NCBI GenBank assembly: GCA_039090855.1
Contig: CM076990.1
Span: forward strand, 194,995,232 to 195,059,231
Direction: 5' to 3'
DNA: 64,000 nucleotides
From: Macrothele yani
Taxonomy: Eukaryota > Arthropoda > Arachnida > Araneae > Macrothelidae
Positions within the stretch are counted from its first letter, which is position 1. Every line of letters begins with the position of its first letter. This document shows positions 11,905-22,671 of the stretch, piece after piece. The notes beneath the pieces are model-generated. The model saw nothing but the letters and a program-made list of their open reading frames with translations. It searched no databases and was not told where the DNA came from. The position numbers were made by a program, and so were the translations under genes.

Positions 11905-12850
11905 GCAGGAAGTCTACCAAGTGTTGAAAATGTTTGGGAAGTATTGCAACTTGCTATTCCAGGACAGCCACCCGTAAAGTGCCAAGAGTTCCCAGTGGTG
12001 GGTTCTGAGCTCAAACGCATTACTGCACTTCATCCCACATATCCTCAACTGGGTTCAAATCTAGAGAGTGAGGGGGGGGGCTGTTTGAGGGTTGCACACT
12101 CACTGGAATGCTACTCTAATTGGTCCTTCACCAAACAGGAGCGATGAAATGAGGCATTGTCTTGTTGAAAGTAGGCATCCTCTCTTCTCTCTCTGCTGTG
12201 AGAGATGGATAGCATAATGGGTGTAGGTGGTTAGCAAGTATGTCAACATAGCCTTGTGTGGTTATGATAGTCTCCAATGAGACAAGAGGCACCAATGCGG
12301 CCTGCACGGACATGCCCCATAGCATTACACTGCCTGCGTCAGCCTGTAACACCCTGACTTCACAGTTAGTTTTGTGTGGTGTACACCACACATGCATCCT
12401 CCTTTCAGTGTGTTGTAGTTGGAATCTCAATTCATTGGATTAAGCTACTCTTTTCCAATCTTCTAGTGGCAATGTCCCTTTGCCCACTGCAGCTCCGAGC
12501 CCCTGTGTGGCTGTTAAGAAAGCTACTTGATGTGTGAGTGTTGGCTGCCACAGCCTAGCTGTGCTGTTGTACATTGAATTGTCTCTGCACAAACCTTCAT
12601 GGGTGCCCCATACTGGAATGTTGACATTATCTTCTCCACTTAGGCCCTCTGTTCCAGTGTTACAATATGTGAGAGGCAGTGCTCACCTTGAACATCAATG
12701 GCTCATTTGTGTCCACATTTCCCTCTGCAGCTGCCAGTTTTGTTGTAGTCCTGGTACACATGCAACAGCTACACATAGAGATTCCAGATATTCTGCTATT
12801 GTGGAGACGGAGCACCCCATCTTCCTCAAACTGACTACAGCCCACAATTG
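11785..12850 (-). pseudogene. Tc1-like transposase relic
   Basis: On the - strand, broken frames give PLEDWKRVA, then SNELRFQLQHTERRMHVW (first catalytic region, normally W-S-D-E-S-R-F). VMLWGMSVQAALVPLV and GYVDILANHLHP follow. These are in the Tc1/Tc3 order. Stops and frameshifts interrupt it, and Asp of the SDE motif is replaced in SNE, so it is inactive. The downstream end holds the local rearrangement at 11785-11904. I did not find a matching right terminal repeat. Confidence 0.72.
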
Positions 12851-12908
12851 AACTTACTCAGGTGCCATGTTTAGGTATCATCGCAGTTGCACTATACAAC
12901 AGGTAGGC

Positions 12909-13626
12909 ATACCTGCCAAGTTTTATGGTTTACCCATAAAATTTATGGAAATTCTATTTGTTTCACAGTTATTTTATGGACAAAATGTTTTACATATTTT
13001 TTTTTTCCTCCCAAGCGTAGTGCAATTTCAAGGGGAGAATAAATGTCAGTAAAGACCACAGCTCTTCTACATTTTGATTTACCTCATCGTCTTTTCACAG
13101 CTTCTGCATTCCCAACCCTCTACTTTCAGCCTGGCGCGGAAGACTCAGTAAAATTATTGCAGGGTTAGGATACTAAAAGGAGGATAGAAATGAAAGATAT
13201 CAGTGTCACATATATTTTAATATTGCATTTTTTAAAGGTATTCTAACGTGTTATTGCAGAATTTTGAGGTGAAAATCTCAATTGAGTTGAAGTAAAAAGT
13301 TAATGCAATAATATCACAATAATGTTGCAGTCACAAATGAAATTTTTATCTGTGCATGTAGTCTAATGATAGCATACTAATGAGATAATTATGTATCGAT
13401 TGCATTTTAATTGCTGTAAGCATGAAATAAAGGTGAATATCTGAATAAAAGCATGTGAAATCGATTAAAATTGAAGTCGTTTGTATGTATAATAAATCGG
13501 CTTCAATTGATATATTTGATAAATTTAATACGTTTGATGCTTCAGACAATCGACTATATCGATTAATTGGTTGAACCTTAACTGAAAGTGTTTTACAGAT
13601 TTTGATTATTGAAAGTTGACAGATCT
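12909..13626. mobile_element. hAT MITE, copy 1 (atacctgcc ends)
   Basis: The left end is atacctgccaagttttatgg and the right end aaagttgacagatct is a diverged inverse of it. The interior has no coding region and is alignable by eye with 47189-47853 (for example tatgtatcgattgcatttta). The termini match the autonomous-type hAT element at 35096-36797, so it probably relies on that transposase family. The flanks aggtaggc and gtgtaggt are a possible diverged 8-bp duplication. Confidence 0.65.
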
Positions 13627-14054
13627 GTGTAGGTATCTGGCCTGTCTATGGCTTGCAGGAGGTTTTGGCTGGGTACATTATTGTGGCAATGTAGGACAGG
13701 TTTATAGATGGGTTCAGTGTGTGCAAATAAATTGTGCTTTCATTCTAAATCAAAAGGTTCTGAAAAAAAAAAAAAACCCTGTCCTGAAGTATTTTTTAGT
13801 TTAGTCTCTGCTTTAACCATTTTTATTTTTATGGTAAAAGTTAATCTTGCATAGCCACAAATATTTACTCACATTATTAATTTATCTCAAGCTTTGGATA
13901 TTCATTCAGGTACCCTTTCCCTTTGCACTAAGAGCATTCAGTTTTTAGATGCACTTAATTACTAACAAAATTCATCTTGGGGGGGGGCTATTTTCTGCTC
14001 TGATGACTGGGGAATTGATTTTGTATCCATTGGACATTTTTTTACTGATATATA
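13627..14054. other. Short intronic stretch
   Basis: Contains A and G homopolymers (13754, 13978); no gene or element recognised. Confidence 0.4.
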
Positions 14055-14064
14055 TGTTTCCAGT

Positions 14065-16500
14065 CATTTTGGAGGGGGAGATTTCAATGCAAAAATAGGG
14101 CAACGGCAACAGAATGAAACTTCAGTAGGTAAATTCGGTCACAGCAACAGAAACCAGCGTGGAAATACTCTGCTGAGTTTGCAGAGGCAGAAGGGTTTTT
14201 CATCTTGAACTCCTTCTTCAAGAAAAAGCCACACAGGAAATGGACATGGAGACATCCAAATGGGACGACAAGTGAAATTGATTTTATTATGTGTAACAAA
14301 AAATTCGTCATGGAAGACTGCAGTGTGCTAAACAAGTTCAACACAGGTAGTGACCATAGATTGGTGAGATGTAAGATGCACCTCAACACTAAACTTGAAC
14401 GTGGCAAGCTCATAAGACAAACAAAAATCTATTGACATAACCAACCTTAAAAACACCATAATACCTTCAAGTTGGAACTGAAGAACAGGTTCTCTGCTTT
14501 AGAAGGCCTAACATCGGAAGAAGTGGACATCTCTGAAGTTAACAGAAAAGTAACCAAAGCTCTTATGGAAACAGCAACAAAATTAGCTGGGTCTAAGAAC
14601 AAGTTGCATGTAAATAAATTATCAGGAAAAACGAAAATGTTGATGCAAAAAAGAAGAGAGATGAGGACAACTAAAGAAGATGTGACTTCCAAAGTGGAAT
14701 ATATAGAGCTATGCAAGACAGTAAGAAAAAGTATCACTGAAGACGTAAGAAAATTCAACTGTGAACTAGTAAGGAAAGCAATTGAAAACAACCAAAGCCT
14801 AAAGATAGCAAAGGGACATCTCAGTAAGTGAAGAAAACAGATTATGGCACTGAGAAAAGAAGATGGTTCTGTAACAAGAAATAGAGGCGAAATTTTGACA
14901 AGAGTGAAAGATTTCTACTCCAAATTATATGAAAGGGATGATACATGCACTCCAGACATCATGAAAGATACCAGTACCAGAGTTCCTCCAGTCCTTCCAG
15001 CAGAAGTTGCACATGCAATCAAGAACATGAAGTGGGGAAAAGCTCCAGGAAAAGATGGAATTACTGTAGACATCATACAAGAAGCAAGTGGAGAAATCGA
15101 AACAGTACTCGCCTCAAATTTTCACTCGATGCCTTAATGAAGGAAAGATTCCTGAGGATTGGAACACCGCTACAATGATCCTGCTACATAAGAAAGGTGA
15201 CATTGAGGATCTCGGAAACTACAGACCTATCAGCCTCCTATCAGTAGTTTATAAAATCTTCACTAAAGTTCTTTCACACCGTTTGAAGGTAACACTGGAC
15301 ATGGCTCAACCGAGAAAACAAGCTGGATTCAGGAGTGGCTACAGCACAATAGATCATATCCATGTGCTGAGAGAACTAATTGAAAGAGCGAGGGAATATG
15401 AACTTCCATTGTGCATGGCTTTTATCGATTATGAAAAAGCCTTTGATTCGGTGAAACCATCAGCAGTTACAATGGCTCTGAAAACCTGCGGTATTGAAGA
15501 TGCATACATTAATATTATTAATAACATCTATGAAAATGCAAATGCAAAGATTAGGCTGTTTGAAAATACAACACACATAAAAATTGGAAAGGGAGTGGAG
15601 ACAAGGTGACACCATATCTCCGAAGCTCTTTAATGCCACATTGGAGGGTGTTTTTCAGTCACTGAGCTGGGAAAACAAGGGGATAAAGATTAATGGAGAT
15701 TATCTAACCCACCTTCGCTTTGCTGATGACGTAGTCATTTTTGCAACTAGCCCATCAGAGCTGCAGAGTATGATCCAGGAACTTGCTGACAAGAGTAAAG
15801 AAGTGGGATTAAAAATGAACTTTCAGAAGACAAAAGTGATGTTCAATGCTTTTACAAGAAATGAAGATTTATCGATTGATGGAGAAAAGCTGGAGATAAC
15901 AGACACGTACGTTTATCTTGGACAGCAGATATCAAGTGAGGGTCACATTGATGGAGAAATTAATCGGCGTACAAAACTTGCCTGGAGAGCTTTTGGAAGA
16001 AACAGCATAATTTTCAAGAGCAATATGCCATTATGTCTTAAAAGAAAAGTGTTTGATCAATGCATCCTTCCAGTGCTTACGTATGGTGCAGAGACGTTGA
16101 CCTTAACTAAAAGAGACATACAAAGGCTGCAGACAACTCAAAGAAGCATGGAGAGGTGCATACTTGGTGTAACCAGGAGAGATAAGACGAGGAACTCGTG
16201 GATCCGAAAAATGACAAGAGTGGAAGACATCATGATTAGAGTTAAATCCCTGAAATGGCAATGGGCTGGACATACTGCCAGAAGGACAGATCATCGATGG
16301 ACAGCCAAATTTTAGATTGGATTCCAAGGGACAGGAAAAGACCCAGAAGAAGACCACATGGGAGATGGGTGGATGAAATTCGAAAGTATGCAGGGGTGAC
16401 ATGGAGGAGACTGGCACAAGACAGACCGTTGTGGAGGAAACTTGGGGAGACCTTCGTCCAGCAGTGGATTGATAATGGTTGACAATGATGATGATGATGA
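14065..16500 (+). mobile_element. RTE-type retrotransposon, family A copy 2
   Basis: The element starts inside the endonuclease domain at GDFNAKIGQRQQ and runs to the stop after QQWIDNG and a tgatgatgatgat tail. A perfect 10-bp direct repeat, tgtttccagt, at 14055-14064 and 16501-16510 marks a target-site duplication, so the 5' truncation happened at insertion. Its flanks are single-copy-looking intron sequence. Confidence 0.9.
14068..16483 (+). pseudogene. RTE endonuclease/RT reading frame, copy 2
   Basis: The frame is broken at least five times relative to copies 1 and 3: a stop in the endonuclease part near 14173, a frameshift near 14430, TGA at 14829, single-base insertions near 15114 and 15596, and a shift near 16310. 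Readable motifs are SDHRLVRCKM (endonuclease), GKAPGKDGITVDII, AFIDYEKAFDSV, RFADDVVIF (catalytic pair present) and WRKLGETF. The copy is clearly dead, with more lesions than copy 3. Confidence 0.88.
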
Positions 16501-16510
16501 TGTTTCCAGT

Positions 16511-17724
16511 ATCAGAATGATGAAATACTTTTGCAAAGCTATGTAAGTAACTTTCTGCAGATCCATGCAATGCTATTGTCTAGTACAGGCCTTGCGTGCT
16601 TCATTGGTTGTCACCACCATGGTATTCATTTTGGAAACATCTGATGCAATTCTTCCTAAAACAATAGCAGTGAGTGTCAGTGCTCTCATGATTGCTGGCT
16701 CTAACCTCAGGTAGAGGAATGTGTGGTAAGATAGAACAGGATGGCAGCTTCCTGATATTGGGAATCAGTGTCAGCACAAAATAATATTCCCTTCTAATTG
16801 CTACAGAACTAATTTCCTATGTCATAAATGCAGGAAATTACCTATAGTTGATAACAAGAATGTCATTTATTGATGAATTTGTTCAACATTTAGTGTGTCC
16901 AACTTCCAAAAGATTGCTGCAACTTTTTCCAAATCACCATTTGCCATTGGCCAATTGAAAAAAGGAAGTTTGTGTTGCTAGTGGCAAATTTGGTGATCAA
17001 GAGTGAAACCCTTGTTTCAGAGAGTATGCAAATGGAAAATCATTCTTTAATGAGCTGTAACAGAATTTGCTGGTAGCATTGCACTTTGCTGTTATGGAGT
17101 TCCAAACATAGCTAGCATTTTTTCTATTCATTTCCATATCACGAGACCAGCGGAATGTTATGCAATTTTTGTGGTTCAAAAGTGTCACACCAGGTGATGC
17201 TTATTATGTGGCTGTTGTAGAATTCAGGAGAAATTTCCACCACACTGATCACAAATTGGTGTGTATGGTTAAAAAATGGAAAAACTAGTGTCACTAATTT
17301 GGAAATCCGTGAGTGGCTAATAACTTCCACCATTTTGAGCAACATGGCTTCTGTGGTGACTACCATTCAAAGCAGCAAGTGATTAGAAATTGGTTTTGCT
17401 GTTCGTCAGCCAGTGAGGCTTCTGCTTTTAGTATTGAAGAACTGGTGGAATGATGGAAAAGTTGTCTAATAAAGTTTGGAGGATATAAATAGCGTAAATA
17501 TTAATCTAATTTTTTACATTTTGAAATGATCATAACAGTATGCTTTTAAAAATATTGATAACATTTTAATTTGCTGTTGTGTTGTAGTGAGAGTAGCAAC
17601 TTCTCTCTCTGATCATGTGCTGTTTTTATTTTTTCTGCTACTCTCTACTATTTATATTTACTGTTTTTTTTTTTTTAAATTAAGTCTTAGCAGCAGAAGT
17701 GAAACATTTAAGGAAATTTAATTA
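16511..17724. other. Intronic sequence, nothing recognised
   Basis: About 1.2 kb with no element I can name. Short open frames lack known motifs. Confidence 0.4.
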
Positions 17725-17897
17725 TACAGGGTAATTCAAAATGATTTATCTGATTTCATTAGATCATAGCTCTGTAAAAATCAGGGTAATAGTGTACCAC
17801 ACATTAAAATGAAAAGAAACTCATTGAGTTTAAGAATGTAACTGCTAGATGGCACAATGTAACCCATGTATCTGCCTCTGGGCGAAAGACTGCCATT

Positions 17898-18375
17898 GTG
17901 AAAAATGCCATGCAGGAGACAATGGAGGATGACAAAGTTGCTCACCTGGTGTTTAGTGACAAAGCAACATTCCATTTAAGCGGCAAGGTCAACGGTCACA
18001 ACGTTCGCTTAAGGGGCACGGAAAACCTGCATGCAGTAATTGAAACTGAGAGTGACCTTAACGAAAAGCGGTTAGAAAGCCGCCGCTACCTTAACGAACA
18101 GCTTCCTAACCACTGGATTTGTTGCTGTGGACATGCCAACAAGATGGCCCACCAGGTCTCCAGACCTGACCCCTTGCGACTTTTTCTTATGGGGGTATGT
18201 TAAGGATAATGTGTATGTGCCACTATTGCCCACAATGCTAGATGAACTCAAAGTTCACATTCATAGTGCTCTGCAGTCATTGACAACAGACATGCTTCAT
18301 CACGTATGGCAGGAATTTGATTATCACCTCAACATAGTTCGCATGACCAAAGGAAGTCATGTAGAGCATTTATAA
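17898..18375 (+). pseudogene. Mariner-like transposase, internally deleted
   Basis: Two pieces remain. The first reads LVFSDKATFHLSGKVNGHNV, which holds the first catalytic Asp and the SGKVN signature of this family. After a deletion and a frame change come RRYLNEQLPNHWI and then TRSPDLTPCDFFLWGYVKD with the last catalytic acidic residue. It ends with an alpha-helical tail and a stop after GSHVEHL. The middle catalytic segment is missing and the frames do not join, so it is inactive. Confidence 0.8.
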
Positions 18376-18466
18376 GGTATGAAAACAAAATTTGAATAGT
18401 TTTTTTCAAATGATAGTTACAATAGACAGATTATGGAAATTACTTAGGAATACAGGATGTTAATTC

Positions 18467-18517
18467 TAGCGTCAAATTTCCGGGTAGTGACCCTACCCTT
18501 CATCAGGACTAACACTA
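18467..18517 (-). ncRNA. Hammerhead-ribozyme-like core, left arm
   Basis: Read on the - strand: ctgatga, stem gggtag/ctaccc with a 5-base loop, then ggaaa. The flanks gtc and gac can pair directly beside the core. The outer flanks tagtgtt and gacgcta pair with G-U allowed. Changes relative to the right arm keep the pairing potential, which supports a conserved RNA fold. Confidence 0.58.
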
Positions 18518-19039
18518 CAGTAAATGTTGCCAACCTTGGGTAAAACTCCAACCTTTAAAATCACTTAATGTAGTTCCTCTTCTTTTCTTAATCCCCAGAC
18601 CTTCCAACAGTTTTCTCTTGAAGAAATGCTTTTGGTGGGTCAGAATTTCTACCGAGTCCCACAGGATTTTATGTCCAGTAGATTGAACATGTCTGTCAAA
18701 TCCAGTTTCATTTGTCATGCTTTTTATGGCTGCTTTATGTTTTTTCAGACTGGTCTTAAGCTGTCTACCTGTTTCTCCCACATAGCTAAGACCGTATTCA
18801 CACTGTATATTGTAGACTACTCCTTCTTTTAACAAGATGTTAGTTTCTTGCTGTTTTAATTTAGGAAGGTAGTTATTAATCTTATTTCCTAAACCTGGAG
18901 CTAGTCTGATTTGAAATTTTTTGCTAATCCTTTGAAGTTTTTCGAACAGGCCCTTATGGTAGGTGATTTTTCTAGTTAACCTACAGCTTGGGTTAGGGCT
19001 CTGAACTTTTTTACTATTATTAGTTAAAAAAATTTCCAC
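18515..19039 (-). pseudogene. Penelope-type GIY-YIG endonuclease domain (left arm)
   Basis: This is the inverted copy of the right-arm domain, 174 codons. It reads VVYNIQCEYGLSYVGETGRQ and the same downstream motifs, with scattered substitutions relative to the right arm. It is part of the inverted terminal arm rather than an independent gene. Confidence 0.85.
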
Positions 19040-19541
19040 TATTGGAACAGGGTAATTATTCTCCTGGAGAATGATTTCAAGTTCGTTTTTTGTGCGCTCG
19101 TTTGTCTAATTCTGAGGAGTTGAGAACATTGATCTTTTCTACAAATTACGAGGCTATGTTCCATTTCATGTATTCTGGATGGTTTGATTGGATATCCAGC
19201 ATTTTGTTAGTGTTAGTGGGCTTTTTGAAGACTTTTGTAAGAATTTTCCGTCTCCGAAGAATTAACGACAGGTCCAGGTAATTTAGTGCTGTTGAAGTTC
19301 CGGAGTGAAAGTTAACTTTTCATCTAGGGAGTTGAACCAATCTAGGATGGTAGACGGGAGAGAGGGATTAGTGCTGTCTAAAATGAAAATAATGTTGTCC
19401 ATATACCTGGCAAGAATTCAAATAAAGAATTCAGATCTAATCTCAACATTGTAGCTTTAAAAGCTGACAAGAGCAAATCTCTAGTTCTACTAGAAAAAGA
19501 GAAATACATTACAAAAATGGAAGATAAACTTAAAAAAACCT

Positions 19542-20529
19542 ATGTATGAAGTATTATCTGAAAACCCCCTAGATGTGGCTATAAAAAACTATAATAAGCT
19601 ACTAAGAGGTTTAAAAAGAAATAACCAACTGCATCCCAATTTCAAGGATTTTTCAAAAATACATTACAGAATCCCTCAACTATATGGAACAATTAAACTT
19701 CACAAACCAGGAGAACCTCTGAGACCAATTGTGGATTCAAAAAATTCACCTTTCCTGAACCTACAATATTATCTCCTGGACCATCTGAAAAATATCTTTC
19801 AAGAGCCTCCTGCCTTACTGAAAAACTCCCAAGATCTCCTTAAGAAATTAAGTAATCTTGTGCGGCTGGAACACCCTATAGTTGCAAGTTTAGACATCCT
19901 AGCTACGTATACTAACATAGATACTAATCGGCTGTTGGAATTCATGGCAGAAGATCTAGCTGATAGAATAGTCTTTTATAACCTCAGCAAAGAAGTACTG
20001 ATGGGCGGGCCTCTATAAAATCCTGATTTTTGTGTTAAAAAACAACTTTTTTTAGTTTGAAAATCGATTCTACAAACAGACCTCAGGTTTAGCTATGGGC
20101 TCTCCAGTTGCCCCCTTCCTAGCAAATTACTACGTTGGCAAACTGGAAGAAGAGGTTCTGATTACTCCTTCTATCTTCTGTCTATATGTCAGGTATATGG
20201 ACAACATTATTTTCATTTTAGACAGCACTAATCCCTCTCTCCCGTCTACCATCCTAGATTGGTTCAACTCCCTAGATGAAAATTTAACTTTCACTCTGGA
20301 ACTTCAGCAGCACAATCGGCTAAATTACCTGGACCTGTTGTTAATTCTTCGGAGAGGGAAAATTCTAACACAAGTCTTCAAAAAGCCCACTAACACTAAC
20401 AAAATGCAGGATTTCCAATCAAACCATCTAGAATACATGAAATGGACCGTAGCCTCGCAATTTGTAGAAAAGATCAATGTTCTCAACTCCTCAGAATTAG
20501 ACAAACGAGCGCACAAAAAACAAACTTAA
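19542..20529 (+). pseudogene. Penelope-type reverse transcriptase
   Basis: Two open pieces (19542-20018 and 20095-20529) are separated by a stop and a shift. The first has IPQLYGTIKLHKPGEPLRPI and then SLDILATYTNI, holding the first catalytic Asp (usual form D-x2-x-L-Y-T-N-I). The second begins at MGSPVAPFLANYY and has YVRYMDNIIFI where the catalytic Y-x-D-D box belongs. The second Asp is Asn, so the polymerase would be dead even if the frame were open. Thumb-region motifs such as LNYLDLLL follow. Confidence 0.85.
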
Positions 20530-20566
20530 AATCATTCTCCAGGAGAATAATTACCCTGATCCAATA

Positions 20567-21088
20567 GTGGAATTTTTTTTAACTAATAATAGTAAAAATA
20601 TTCAGAGCTTTAACCCAAGCTGTAGGTTAGCTAGAAAAATCACCTGCCATAAGGGCCTGTTGGAAAAACTTCAAAGGATTAGCAAACAATTTCAAAACAG
20701 ACTAGCTCCAGGTTTAGGAAATAAGATTAATAACTACCTTCCTAAATTAAAACAGCAAGAAAGTAACAACTTGTTAAAAGGAGGAGTAGTCTACAATATA
20801 CAGTGTGAGTGTGGTCTTAGCTATGTGGGAGAAACAGGTAGACAGCTTAAACCCAGTCTGAAAGAACATAAAGCAGCCATAAAAAACATCACAAATGAAA
20901 CTGGACTTGACAGACATGTTCAATCTACTGGACATAAAATCCTGTGGGACTCGATAGAAATTCTGACCCACCAAAAGCATTTCTTCAAGAGAAAACTATT
21001 GGAAGGTTTGGAGATTAAGAGAACAGGAACTACATTAAATGATTTTAAAGGTTGGAGTTTTACCCAAGGTTGGCAACATTTACTGTAG
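20567..21088 (+). pseudogene. Penelope-type GIY-YIG endonuclease domain (right arm)
   Basis: A 173-codon open piece follows the RT frame after a short break near 20530. The core is VVYNIQCECGLSYVGETGRQ, the Penelope version of GIY-YIG, with the Arg of GRQLKPSLKEH and the following RHVQSTGHKI and ILTHQKHFFKRKLLEG helices. It lies next to the RT C-terminus, as expected for a single RT-endonuclease polypeptide. The hammerhead-like core overlaps the end of the unit just after the stop. Confidence 0.85.
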
Positions 21089-21132
21089 TGTTAGTCCTGA
21101 TGAAGGGTAAACTACCCGAAAATTTAACACTA
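21086..21132 (+). ncRNA. Hammerhead-ribozyme-like core, right arm
   Basis: The sequence has ctgatga at 21097-21103, a stem II of gggta/taccc with a 3-base loop, then gaaa. Outside the core tagtgtt (21086-21092) can pair with aacacta (21126-21132). This fits the minimal hammerheads reported in Penelope-like elements. The innermost pairs next to the core are imperfect in this copy, so it may not cleave. Confidence 0.6.
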
Positions 21133-21330
21133 GAATTAACATCCTGTATTCCAAGTAATTCCCATAATCTGCCTATTGTAACTATCATTTGATCATCTAG
21201 GAAAGCCATGACTTCATTTATTACTAGTTTTGTTTTTTTTTATCTTAATATACATTTAATTGCTGTATGTTTAGAAACACATAAAATACAGTCATTTGAA
21301 ATCAGATGAATCATTTTGAATTACTCTGTA

Positions 21331-22049
21331 TTATGTGATACCACTTTTGATGAAGCTGACAAGTAGAAGGCAGGCACTTAGAATAGAGCTATAGCATTGG
21401 GGAGGGGGGGCATCATGGTTTATATCATTGTAAGGCATTGGTGGCTTATTTGTTATCTTATGAACTTATGATGAAAAGCATATGGATGGCAGTCTTGGAA
21501 GATTACCTTGTTTCACAATAATTCCGGCTTTTAACTTTCATAATATAACTCAGTACTCTATAGTTCCAGATGGAAAAAAATAACTGTTATGGCGAAATAA
21601 AAAAATGTTTGGCCGTGTCTGTGGATATCAAGCTTTAAAATCATTAACTTTATCTTCAGTTTGATCTTCTTTTGGGGATGTCTTGGCTCTCTACCTTTCC
21701 ACTTCTATTTCCTGACGTGTTATCATAACCCTACATGGACATAACATAGATCTCTTAACCTGTACTCTGCCTCAGACTGACTCCATTCATCAGTTTTAAT
21801 CAACTAAATATGCTGATGTGAAAGATGCTATTATGTATGGTTGTCAGGACAGGTTGGCCATTTTCTGAAAATTTTAATGTTTTATCTCTCATTTTATCCA
21901 ATGGTGAGCCAAAACTTTGAACAAAATCAGTGTTGTAACATTAGTTTCATTCAAGTTTTTTATTTTTTGGTGAACTAAATTTGTTTATGTGGTTTATGTA
22001 TGTTATGTACATGAATTTTAGTGATTGTGGTCATGATTTTTATTTTCAG
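21331..22049. other. Intronic sequence before exon b
   Basis: No element recognised. A short G-run lies at 21402. The acceptor of exon b is at the end. Confidence 0.4.
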
Positions 22050-22130
22050 GTCATACATGATTGTCGCCAGGCTTCAGATGCTTTATATCATCTGTATAAG
22101 ACATCTCTCACCAGCGTTTTTGACACACAA
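22050..22130 (+). CDS. EXD1: EXD1-like gene, exon b with Exo II motif
   Basis: This exon encodes 27 residues in phase 0, between tattttcag and gtaagc. It carries the Exo II signature VIHDCRQASDALYHLY followed by VFDTQ, typical of EXD1 and Egalitarian exonuclease-like domains. The Asp of HDCR (about residue 39 of the joined exons) corresponds to the Exo II metal ligand. The preceding intron is 21.3 kb and holds several transposons. The exon reads cleanly into VADVF at 27594, completing the FDTQVAD motif of the family. Confidence 0.88.
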
Positions 22131-22198
22131 GTAAGCTCTCTTTTAGTATTGCAACTGATTCTTTTTAATGAGAATTGTGATGTACAGACTGTAGCATA

Positions 22199-22275
22199 GG
22201 GTTCTCCTTAGAAAATGTGTGTTATCCAGGCGGTGAGGAATATTAGCTTGGTAGTAGTTTAAGCTCCCTCCCCCA
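22199..22275. repeat. Terminus of an unidentified repeat family, copy 1
   Basis: The order gttctcc..tag, ccaggcggtgagg, tagcttggtag, agtttaag, then a C-rich tract parallels 44879-44955 (gttctccgtag, ctgggtagc, tagctgggtgg, actttaaacg, C-rich). The two stretches are probably ends of the same transposon family. I cannot define the other end. Confidence 0.35.
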
Positions 22276-22509
22276 CATTGTCTATTAATCCAGACAATAG
22301 CCAAGAGGCAGAACAGCTTTATACTCTAAAAAATATTGGGAATTGTCCATTCTTAATTATAGAAGAATGAGAAAACAGAAGTGGAAAATGAATAATTGAA
22401 ATTTTTTATGCAGTTTTCATGTAAACAGAAACAGTACTTAAAAGTAACTAGCCGTGTTGCATAATGTTTTCATGCCTTCACTTGTGGGTGAAGTGAAACT
22501 TATATAACA

Positions 22510-22601
22510 AGAGAGAGAGAGAGAGAGAGAGGAGGGAGGGAGGGAGGGAGGGAGGGAGGGAGGGAGAGAGGGAGAGAGAGAGAGGGAGAGAGAGAGAGAG
22601 G

Positions 22602-22658
<57 letters not shown>

Positions 22659-22671
22659 TGTGTGTGTGTGA
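22510..22671. repeat. Purine microsatellite (GA/GGGA)n with short (TG)n
   Basis: A long GA repeat with an internal GGGA block is followed by a tgtgtg tail. It lies just after exon b, on the exon strand, in a 5.5-kb intron. Confidence 0.95.

Larger units (their letters stand above)
18406..21192 (+). mobile_element. Penelope-like retroelement with 1-kb inverted arms
   Basis: The left arm (18406-19409) is an inverted copy of the right arm (20190-21192). Between them, 19410-20189 carries the upstream part of the reverse transcriptase. The element encodes RT plus a GIY-YIG endonuclease, the diagnostic pair for Penelope-like elements. Inverted terminal copies of the 3' part are a usual outcome of their integration. 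Both arms contain a hammerhead-ribozyme-like core, as described for Penelope-like elements. I saw no clear target-site duplication. Confidence 0.85.
17727..21328 (+). mobile_element. Mariner-like element carrying a nested Penelope-like element
   Basis: Terminal inverted repeats are cagggtaattcaaaatgatt at the left and, reversed, cagagtaattcaaaatgatt at the right. The TA flanks are at 17725-17726 and 21329-21330. The outer element is a deleted relative of those at 903 and 58474. It is split by the insertion at 18406-21192. Without that insert it is only about 0.8 kb, so it had already lost most of its transposase. Confidence 0.82.
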
